Part shown: piece by piece, positions 62,516-64,000 of the stretch
Position numbering within the stretch: position 1 is the stretch's first letter
Layout of the letters: each line of letters begins with the position of its first letter
Assembly (NCBI RefSeq): GCF_009208555.1
Contig: NZ_WFLI01000003.1
Span: 124,001 to 188,000 of the forward strand
Direction of reading: 5' to 3'
Length of the DNA stretch: 64,000 nucleotides
DNA from: Janthinobacterium violaceinigrum
Lineage (GTDB): Bacteria > Pseudomonadota > Gammaproteobacteria > Burkholderiales > Burkholderiaceae_D
Position numbers and translations under genes: made by a program
Notes under the pieces: model-generated
Databases searched by the model: none
Told to the model about the DNA's origin: nothing
What the model saw: the letters and a program-made list of their open reading frames with translations, nothing else

Positions 62516-63634
62516 TCAGCGCACGGTAATCCAGCTGCGCTCCTGCACGGAGCGCAGCGCGGCGTCGACCAGCCGGTCCACCTCGTAGCCGTCGCGGAAG
62601 GTGGGCCAGACTGGCTCGCCGCCGGCGATCGCCTGCAGAAAATCGCGCGCCTCGATGACGATTTGCTCGTTGTAGCCCGTGCCGTGCCCGGCTCCCTGGC
62701 TGAATGCCAGGTAGTCGGGGTGGGCGGGGCCCATCAGCAGGCGCTGGAAACCCTGGCGCTGCGCGGGGCGGCTGGCGTCGTACAGCCACAGCTCGTTCTG
62801 GTTTTCCTGATCAAAGGCGATCGCGCCTTTCGTTCCCGTGATGCGGTAGGTATAGCCCATCTTGCGCCCGGCCGCCACGCGGCTGAAGGTCAGCGCGCCC
62901 AGCGCGCCGCTGGCAAAGCGCAGCATCACATTCCCCTGATCGTCGTTGTCCACCGCTTCCATGCCGTGCGGGCCGTCGCGCCGCGCATGCACGGTATTCA
63001 TGTCGGCCACCAGCGAGTCGACGGGACCGCCCAGGCGCAGGGCCAGGTTGAGCAGGTGCGACCCCACGTCGGCCAGCGCGCCGGCACGCGTTGCCGTGGC
63101 CTCCCGCGTGCGCCACGAGGCGGGCGCGCGCGGGTCGTGCAGGTAGTCTTCCACGTGCTCGGCGGCGACGTGGATGATGTCGCCGATTTCTCCGGACGCG
63201 ATGATCTGGCGCGCCAGCTGGCTGGCGGGCGTGCGGATGTAGTTGTAGCCGACCATGTTGGCCACGCCCGCGTCTTCCGCCGCCTGCGCCAGCTGCAGCG
63301 ATTCGGCGGCGGAAAATCCCAGCGGCTTTTCGCAGAACACGGGCTTGCCCAGGGCCAGCGCCGCCAGCACGATGTCCTTGTGCGTGGCGGGCGGCGTGGC
63401 GACGACGATGGCGTCGATGGCGGGGTCATTGACCAGCGTGCGCCAGTCGCCCGTGGAGCTGTTCCAGCCCAGTTCCCGCGCGCTGCGGGCCGCGCCTTCT
63501 TCGCTGCTGGTGGCGATGCATGCGCAGACGGGGTTGCGGGACGTGGGAAAGATGCTGCGCACGGTCTTGTAGGCGATGGTGTGGGCCTTGCCCATGTAGC
63601 CGGCGCCGATCAGGCCGATGTGGATGTCTTGCAT
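62516..63634 (-). CDS. Gfo/Idh/MocA family sugar oxidoreductase
   Basis: A 372-residue oxidoreductase. GLIGAGYMGKAHTIAYK is the Rossmann start; VVATPPATHKDIVLAAL and VFCEKPLGFSAAES (EKP motif) are the family hallmarks, and DVGSHLLNLALRLGG lies in the catalytic domain. Reduces or oxidises a sugar or inositol with NAD(P). Start ATG 63634. Convergent with the GH3 gene and downstream of the partial gene at 63665, forming a sugar-use cluster (inference). Confidence 0.9.
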   Translation of the reverse strand: MQDIHIGLIGAGYMGKAHTIAYKTVRSIFPTSRNPVCACIATSSEEGAARSARELGWNSSTGDWRTLVNDPAIDAIVVATPPATHKDIVLAALALGKPVFCEKPLGFSAAESLQLAQAAEDAGVANMVGYNYIRTPASQLARQIIASGEIGDIIHVAAEHVEDYLHDPRAPASWRTREATATRAGALADVGSHLLNLALRLGGPVDSLVADMNTVHARRDGPHGMEAVDNDDQGNVMLRFASGALGALTFSRVAAGRKMGYTYRITGTKGAIAFDQENQNELWLYDASRPAQRQGFQRLLMGPAHPDYLAFSQGAGHGTGYNEQIVIEARDFLQAIAGGEPVWPTFRDGYEVDRLVDAALRSVQERSWITVR

Positions 63635-63664
63635 AGGGAGTCTCCGAGGTGGCGTGTATGGGAT

Positions 63665-64000
63665 TCAGGCTTGCTGGCGCCAGGCATGGCCGTCCAGGGC
63701 GTCGAGCAAGCGGGCTGCTGGCCAGTCCTGCGCCAGCGCTTCGCGCATGAGCTGTTGCTGCGTGGGCGGCGCCATGCCATCGATGGGCTGGTCGCGGTCC
63801 AGGTTGCTGGGAAAGGCATAGCCTTCGGCGCAGGCGGCGATCGCGTGGCCGATGCCTGCGTCATCCAGCGCGCCCTGCGCGCGCAGCGCCTGCAAGGCGG
63901 GATACAGGGCGGCGCTCATGGCGCGGCGGTCCAGCGCTTCCATGGCGCGCCCGAATGGCGACGACACCTGCAGCAGGTTGGCCATGCGGCGGATGTCGGG
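63665..64000 (-). CDS. Partial unrecognised protein at the window edge
   Basis: The minus-strand frame is open to the window end (PDIRRMANLLQ VSSPFGRAM), so the start lies outside. The visible 111 residues include NLDRDQPIDGMAPPTQQQLM and end in WRQQA. I do not recognise it. The stop is 30 nt before the Gfo/Idh start, which suggests one operon with it. Confidence 0.6.
   Translation of the reverse strand, partial: PDIRRMANLLQVSSPFGRAMEALDRRAMSAALYPALQALRAQGALDDAGIGHAIAACAEGYAFPSNLDRDQPIDGMAPPTQQQLMREALAQDWPAARLLDALDGHAWRQQA

Noticed and set aside
60423..62789. 788-codon open frame antisense to the GH3 gene
   Set aside because: Same artefact; GH3 motifs are on the plus strand and the frame runs into the Gfo/Idh gene.

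Overview
The window looks like a chromosomal segment of a violacein-producing betaproteobacterium of the family Oxalobacteraceae (Janthinobacterium/Duganella/Massilia group). The evidence is a complete vioABCDE operon, a PEP-CTERM surface protein, a monomeric NADP-isocitrate dehydrogenase, and GC-rich genes with uniform codon use over the right two thirds. Genus is inference.

Left part, 1-24 kb, is a mosaic accessory region. Small self-contained gene modules are separated by copies of a composite dispersed repeat (about 1-134, 5254-5690, 7078-7480, 9850-9977, 11780-12005) and by transposase remnants (IS66-like at 190-425, IS5-like at 9978-10079). The modules are: a five-gene oxidoreductase/SnoaL operon with a divergent AraC regulator (485-4548); a cupin with an AraC regulator (5701-6980); a flavin monooxygenase with a divergent LysR regulator (7539-9817); and a lone GH13 alpha-glucosidase (10078-11736). 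From 12.0 to 17.3 kb follows an array of small, mostly unrecognised genes. Nearly every one is followed by a short repeat with the core CGGCCANNAGCRGNCGTTC, and a short catalytic-domain-only tyrosine recombinase (14513-15139) lies in the middle. This gene-repeat-gene layout with its own recombinase is the most unusual structure in the window. Then come a LytS/LytTR two-component pair whose kinase is frameshifted, an S41 peptidase, an integrase remnant, a PEP-CTERM protein and an EreA/ChaN-like secreted protein.

Centre, 24.2-35.7 kb: the violacein operon on the minus strand, vioA-vioB-vioC-vioD-vioE, with overlapping or 1-9 nt junctions, followed past a hairpin by an MFS transporter. VioA oxidises L-tryptophan, VioB dimerises the imine, VioE forms prodeoxyviolacein, and VioD and VioC hydroxylate it. 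The 0.66-kb region upstream of vioA holds a perfect FNR/Anr-type site (TTGAT-N4-ATCAA). Next to it is a TonB-dependent siderophore receptor with a Fur-box-like site.

Right part, 36-64 kb, is ordinary chromosome: icd, a DUF411 metal-binding pair, a PAS-GAF-GGDEF diguanylate cyclase, an AroP-type aromatic amino acid permease (possible tryptophan supply for violacein), a GntR-SDR-racemase catabolic cluster, alkB, an ArsR-type regulator with membrane partners, zinc-independent folE2, a class D beta-lactamase, a class A penicillin-binding protein, azoR/HxlR, and a GH3 glucosidase next to an AraC regulator and Gfo/Idh oxidoreductase. Several of these have palindromic candidate operators, which are listed. 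No rRNA, tRNA or CRISPR array was found.
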